Below are positions 58,466 through 64,000 of a stretch of DNA of 64,000 nt, piece after piece. The notes below the pieces were generated by a model. That model made no database searches. It saw only the letters and a list, made by a program, of their open reading frames with translations, and was not told the DNA's origin. This DNA is from Ceratodon purpureus (Eukaryota > Streptophyta > Bryopsida > Pseudoditrichales > Ditrichaceae): assembly GCA_014871385.1 (NCBI GenBank), contig CM026431.1:2240464-2304463 (forward strand), read 5' to 3'. The position numbers and the translations under genes are program-made. Position 1 is the first letter of the stretch. The number at the start of each line of letters is the position of its first letter.

Positions 58466-59403
58466 TTAACCCCTAAAGGTTCAAGCCGTTTTTAAACCTC
58501 CAAAACCAAAAACTGTGATTTCTGACAACCTTATAGAAGTTGAAGTATGGTTCTTAGTTTTTTAATTTTTTGATACATTCAACCGTAAGATCTTAAACCT
58601 AACTAACTGCACTAATACCATGTCAAATTTCAACGGTTGGATCTTTACAATTTGTGAGATTATAACGTTTAAAGTTTACTGTTTTTTTTTTTTTTTGGCT
58701 TTGCGCAAAAGGCATACCCTAAATGGTACCAAGAGAGACTTGATTATTGTTACCTCAAACATTTTGCTCATATTTTTATCCACATAGGTAACTAAGTTGA
58801 GCACCTCCATGCAAAATTTTAGAGTCTCATTACACTTTTTTGGCCTTCATGCAAATTATTTTCCACAAGAAGTTACAAAAACCACAATATGGTAAAACTT
58901 AAATGACATGAAATGGTTTTGGTTTTTTAAAAAAGTTATCGGTTAAAAGTTACGTCCATGAGTTTTTGAATTATTGGAAAAAATAAATTTGAAAATTTCC
59001 TAAATGTCAAGTTTTGACAAATTTTGAAAGAAAGAATTGTAAAATTACCAAAAACTGTGAAGGTTGTTTTTGTGATTTTTGGAGGCTGCCCTTGTAGAAT
59101 TGGTAAGCTTTTTGACTTAGGCCACTTTGGATTTTGAGTATTGAATTGGTTATGAACACATTTCCAAAAAAAATAATCTAAAAAAGCCTAATTTTAAACT
59201 GCCCGTTTTGGACTTGAAACCTAAAATTTCTAGATGAAGGTTCTAAAAGTGAAATTTGGCTTTGAAAATTTTACCACATACACTTTGCCGTATAAGGAGC
59301 ATCCAGTAGAATTCTTAGGCAAAAAACTACTTTTAACCCCTTCATGTAGGCTGCCCGAAACGGCCGAGAGCGATTTTGGATTTCCAGAACCTTTAGGGGT
59401 TGA
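58466..59403. mobile_element. TTAA-type element, larger relative of the 49.3-kb MITE
   Basis: Left end TTAA-CCCCTAAAGGTTCAAG, right end GAACCTTTAGGGG-TTGA. The ends are inverted over about 13 bases; one border keeps TTAA and the other has drifted to TTGA. Near the right end a second TTAACCCCTTCATGTAGG and the phrase GGCTGCCCGAAA resemble GGCAGCCCGAAAT of the MITE at 49345, so the two may be relatives. The 930-bp body has no transposase. Confidence 0.55.
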
Positions 59404-61046
59404 AGTCATCTCGAGTTCTTGAAGGATATGATGAATTTTGCTTTATTGTATAATTAATTTTTTGTCATAGTTTTTAGGAAACATGGAAGATTTTGGTGTT
59501 TTCACTATATTTGTTGTTTAGAATAGAGGTTTTCACTAAAGTCAAAGAAATATGAGTTTGGCATCAATCCATCTTTTAAAACTAGGATTTTTTGAATTTG
59601 TAGAATACAAAGTTCTTACACATTTAATGCAGTGACCTTTAAGTTGATTAATGTTTGTTTTCTATTTGCTGTGAACAAATAAGATTATGTTTCATCAAAA
59701 TCCATGGTATATTACTCAAATACTAGATGCTTTTACAAGTAAGTGTAATCTTTGGTAGGAAAGTGTTATGATTAGTTTGAATATGACACCTTAATTATGA
59801 TGCTAATTTTACATGTAATAATTACTTACCTTTAAAAATTGATTTTTTATGTTGCTTTTTTTTTGTTGAATTCCTAGTACCCTTTTTGAAGTTTCTTCAT
59901 TCTTAAATGAAACATAGAAAATTCTCTTATCATCCCCCTTTTTAGAGTTTATGACATTATATTGAGATTGAATGAATTCAATCTGGGTTGTATCTGCTGC
60001 TTTCAGGTTGTCAAATGTCACAAATTTTGCAGTGGGAGAGTACTGGGTTGACAGTTTAGTTTGTCATCATATGCAAGGAGATATTTTAAATCAGGCAAGG
60101 CTACATGCCTTGCTACATGACTGTTTAACCACATTGCATGTAAGTGGTACTTGATGGTTACTATGCATTGGTGCCTTGTTCTTGGATAATTCAGTGTTTT
60201 GGAGGCTCCCACTTGATTGTGCCCCTGTGTGTAATTGTATCCAAATAGACGGTTGGTATGTAATTGAGTATTTTCAAAAGTTTATTTGGTAGATGAATCA
60301 TGGTTTCATTAGACAACATTAGAGGACACATATAAGGTTAAATGCTCTAAAACCACCAATGTAAGATGATTCCGAAGTTTCCAGAAGTTGTGTGTATTCT
60401 CTGAAATTTTTGTAGAATGGTGAAACAAGAATCATGAAGATTGCAAAAAAATTCAGAAATAATTAGCCAAAATTCAATTTATTATGAATTTTTAAACTCA
60501 AAAGTGTGGAAGACCTGTAAGCAATATGTAGGCTCTACTTGAGAACCACCGAGCTTGTACTACTTGTTGACTACGACTGAATGTAAAACCGACCAAAGTA
60601 GGTTGAATGAACTGAGAATTGCAAGAAGAATGAAGTGCCCAAGTGAATAGCCCACATGTGATGTGCCCAAGTGAAGGCTCCACCAATGAATAGCCCAAGT
60701 GCACATCTTGAACATGATCTATAAAATTAATCATGTTACTGTGTATTTCCATACTGACAGATTTCAACACTGTTGGACGCGGAAAAATCACCACGGCCAT
60801 GAGCGGTTGCAGGGATAGCCTATCGGTTGGTTTTTTTGGGGGGGGGGGAGGGGGGGTTGGTTTTAGAGCAATCTACCTTACTGTTGCAGACTCACAAGTT
60901 GTCAAGCTCTAGTTTGTGTTTTTAAGTTCCTAAGTAAGTAACTAAGTCAATGCATTTTAGTTGTGTGGTGATAAGTCATAGTTGATAGGTTAACACACCC
61001 ATTAGGAAAAAAGAAGTAAAAACCACCACAAAGGGATGAGAAATTA
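59404..61046. other. AT-rich gene-free stretch with a poly-G tract
   Basis: No credible gene. A tract of eleven G, one A and seven G lies at about 60838-60856. Around 60630-60705 short repeats of GCCCAAGTGAA and AATAGCCCA occur. Confidence 0.5.
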
Positions 61047-61390
61047 TTAACCCTTAAAGGTCATCTCCAGCCTGAGGGGTTGGATTTCCACAAAATCTTC
61101 TCTGTAGCTTTTCATGTACTCAATTTTTCACTTATTTTTTAATATCATTCTAATCACCTTCTTATGATGCATTTAAAAAGTGAAATTTTACAATTCAATT
61201 TACAACTTGAATGAGTGATTTGCTTTCTGAAAGAATTATGGTAGGAAGGTTGGGGTTGTACAATACATAACCTTGTAAGAGGTTGCAAGCTCATCATTGA
61301 TTGGTTCATTCATGATTCCCAAGTTCAAATAATGCCATGATCCAATTTTGGGCTGCCCTCCTAAGAGCAAAAATGATCTTTAACAGTTAA
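61047..61390. mobile_element. TTAA-flanked MITE (piggyBac-type), copy 2, reversed
   Basis: The reverse complement of the element at 49345-49702, with scattered substitutions. TTAA lies at both ends (61047-61050 and 61387-61390), and the left end reads CCCTTAAAGGTCATC. The right end is more worn. Shared landmarks include TGATCCAATTTTGGGCTGCC and GGTTGCAAGCTCATCATTGA. Confidence 0.75.
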
Positions 61391-61408
61391 TGCACTAATT
61401 GAAACTAT

Positions 61409-61526
61409 GGAATCCATGCCCACAATGACCTTGACAGGTGGCCATGATCATGACTATTTTGACCATTCTAGTCAGAATGGTCATGATTTTGGTCACATAT
61501 TCTTGGTCATTGTCGGCATGGATTCT
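61409..61526. repeat. Nested foldback, 118 bp
   Basis: The outer arms at 61409-61430 and 61505-61526 are complementary over 22 bases with about two mismatches (AATCCATGCCCACAATGACC and its partner). An inner perfect pair, GACCATTCT at 61461-61469 and AGAATGGTC at 61474-61482, sits at the centre, and ATCATGA/TCATGAT lies between. As RNA it would fold into one long hairpin. It immediately follows the TTAA MITE. Confidence 0.7.
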
Positions 61527-64000
61527 ACTGATGATGGGTTTGCCTCTCAACATCCATAGAGGTTTAGATATAACCTCTAAAACATTTATTGTCTTTTCCA
61601 CAAACAAGTGGGACTTTGAGCAAGTTCTTACTATGTCGATTTTCAATGTGATTTTTGAAGATATATGTGGGGATAGGAAATAACAAGTTATTTGTTGAAA
61701 ATTTGGTTCTTTTTCCACTAAATCTCTTGGAAAAATTTATACTCTTCTAAATCATTTTTCCTTGATGAAGAGTAGCTACAAAATTTTAGTTACACCCCTT
61801 TATTACCTTTGAGATATTTTTATTCAAGTAACAAACATCATTACATTTGAGATTGCCAAAATGTTTTATATCTATAGGCAAAATACTTCCGTAAAATCTT
61901 TAAAGATTTGTCACAGGCTTGGTAGGATACAAAAAAATAATTTGACAAATGTTTGGAGATTTTTACATGGAAGTACTTTCACTATGAAACTAGTTATTGG
62001 AATAATTCCTTTAAGGGAATTACCTTCTCCATTAAGGGATTTTAGTTTTGTCATATGTATTTTCAGTCTTTTAAATTCTCTACTGCAACCATCAACCTTT
62101 GGATTGCCATGTCCAAAACCCTTCCTCCGCTACATTCTCTTGCCTATGGACATCGACATGTGAAAATTTGCTTATATGCCCTATAAAGTTTTACCATATT
62201 ATGTTTGAAATTCATCCACTTGGTTTCTAAGAATCTAGCAAGTTGGATAGGACTATTTTGTAATTTAGTCTCATTGAAATGGGTAGTGATGCCCTCAAAA
62301 AGTGCCTTGTTGACAGTTGTTGTGTTGCCCATTTCCACACAAAGGTCTTGCAACACAACAAAAAAACCTATACACAAATCCCCCTCTTCAATTGTCATTC
62401 CTTACCCTTCTTGCGTGTACAATTGTCATTTGGGTGTTAACAACGTTTATTGTGAAGAAAAAACTCGTTGCAAAAAGGGAGAATTTGCAATGATTGAAGG
62501 TCTTTGATAAGACATAGGAGAGTAACAAGACTCTTCCCGCGCTTGTTGAGATGCAATATTGGCACCGTGATTACCAAAGCGCCATTAGCAAAGGCCGTCG
62601 GCGTACCTATTGTAGGTATTCTTAACAATTATAAAAAAAGTCCTCATTGGAGCCTATGTAACTACATTGAAATCATCATGTCCTTTGGAAGGTTGGATTA
62701 TGTGGTTTCAAATTTATTGCGATGCCTCCGTCACTACAAAAAAAGTGGGTTTGATTCTACACTTCTTGAAATAAATGTTAAGTTCAAGGTTCGTTTTAAT
62801 TGTAAATATTTTACTTGTCACACTTTTTCACATGTTTTCTTAAGATAACAAGGACTTTAAGGTCACAACATTTTTGAGCTTCACAAGAATTATTATTGCC
62901 TTAAAAAGACTTTTTGACCACAATATATTGGAAAACTGCTTCGATTTGTTATAAATACTGTGGCTTTCAGTGTGGTGGTAATTTCAGTGTAGATTCTCTT
63001 GCTTTTGCTCGTTACACATGCAATTCTTAGACCTTTACTACCACTTTCTTCACTACCCATTTGACCAAAATAGAGGACTGACTACCAAATGTTTTCTGAA
63101 TAAGTTACTGTTTGGAACCCAAGCTGGAACAATGGATCGAAGAATGTATATCCTCCAAAGTTTATCCCAGAAACTTCCTGATTACCTTCCCTACCAAGGC
63201 TTCTGTTTCAAGACTTAGAGAGAATCTGAGGTAAATGCGAGAGTTATTTGTAAACTCAACAATTTTCAAACACACCAGGGTCTACGTGTTCATGTCTCAC
63301 CTTCTTCTTCATTTTAGTTGTCTTTACGATTGGAGCACAAATTTTCATAAGGTTAAAAATTTCACTTACTTTTTACCACCTTCTTTTAGTATCTATAGTC
63401 AAAATATTCTTTAATCAACCATGAGAGAAGCTTAGGAATTTAGATATTTTTTTGAATTGTTACATGTCGCATGATGAATGAAATCTTATGTATAAAAAGA
63501 TCTATATATATCATAGAAAAAATGATCATAGTAATAATAGATCAAACCATAAGGATGTAGTTTAAAATTCACAATCTACAACTTTGATTTATGCATCAAT
63601 TGCAAATGTTCTTTTCTAGTTATAGTTTATAATTTCGTACTATTAGAATTGATATCATCCAATTATATGTCAAAATATTAAGCAATTTAGTGTTTAATTT
63701 TGAGCCACTCTATGATCATTCTAATTATAGTTTTGATTTTACTTAATGTGTGTCATATCAATCCCTAAAGGACCCATTGTATTTTGGAAAACATAATGGC
63801 TCATTATTGTCATTTTAACCATTTTTTAAACTTTCACAAAAATTTAACCATATGATCTTAAAGATCATGGTATTACAAGAGTGCCAAATGATTTATTGTA
63901 TAATATAAAATGAAATAATAGAACAATCATTTGTTGTTTTGGCCTTGGCCTTCCAAGAAGAACATATTACATTGTGCTGGAAAAATTGATACTAGTATTC
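61527..64000. other. AT-rich gene-free stretch to the right edge
   Basis: Only short frames with no domain signature. No terminal repeats or RNA genes were recognised. Confidence 0.45.

Noticed and set aside
61395-61718. Integrase-like fragment on the minus strand
   Set aside because: A short DNDQEYV phrase loosely recalls an integrase motif, but the frame spans a foldback and has no other matching part.

Overview
The window reads as nuclear DNA of a plant. The clearest gene is a 16-exon MUT9-like / casein-kinase-1-like protein kinase (MLK/PPK family, green-plant specific). Around it are plant-type DNA transposons: MULE/SWIM transposases, a CACTA element, Stowaway MITEs, a TTAA-site MITE family and a SINE-like repeat. 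The MULE/SWIM proteins and the multi-domain accessory proteins resemble, from memory, families that are abundant in bryophytes, ferns and streptophyte algae rather than in flowering plants. A non-seed land plant is therefore my best guess; the species cannot be fixed from the sequence alone.

Layout. 1-3.6 kb: minus-strand MULE-like transposase with a SWIM zinc finger, open to the left edge. 4.2-21.4 kb: a plus-strand gene that can be followed through about 14 exons. It encodes a basic N-terminus, four RNA-polymerase-II-CTD-like heptads, a ParB-like GNHRL motif and a C-terminal beta-class (permuted) amino-methyltransferase fold. Its second intron is about 11.4 kb and is almost wholly a 201-bp tandem array of about 53 units, each with a perfect hairpin. 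21.4-33.1 kb: a transposon-like block with a small minus-strand ORF, the tail of a second SWIM transposase, small plus-strand ORFs, and a large minus-strand gene carrying zinc-binding motifs and a C-terminal Ulp1 (C48) protease. From 23.2 to 33.1 kb the octamer AGTGTCAC/GTGACACT occurs 24 times, in coding and non-coding DNA alike. 33-41 kb: AT-rich DNA, a minus-strand NYN-domain/zinc-finger gene, a broken copia gag fossil next to it, and isolated exons of a p24/TMED protein and an O-fucosyltransferase-like protein. 41-51 kb: repeats (a 379-bp duplication, a 2.85-kb non-autonomous CACTA element with a SINE-like insert, a TTAA MITE and a Stowaway MITE). 51-56.5 kb: GC-rich island with the MLK gene. 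56.5-64 kb: AT-rich DNA with foldbacks, further MITEs and no convincing gene.

How the parts fit. The host genes I trust are MLK and, with less certainty, the NYN gene and the p24 exons. The ParB/methyltransferase gene is the most unusual item: the ParB-methylase pairing is a bacterial/phage architecture, here spread over spliced exons, with altered catalytic motifs. The Ulp1 gene, SWIM tail and small ORFs share a dense private sequence motif and probably form one large MULE-like element or its remains. Exon boundaries were placed by eye from splice sites and reading-frame phase.
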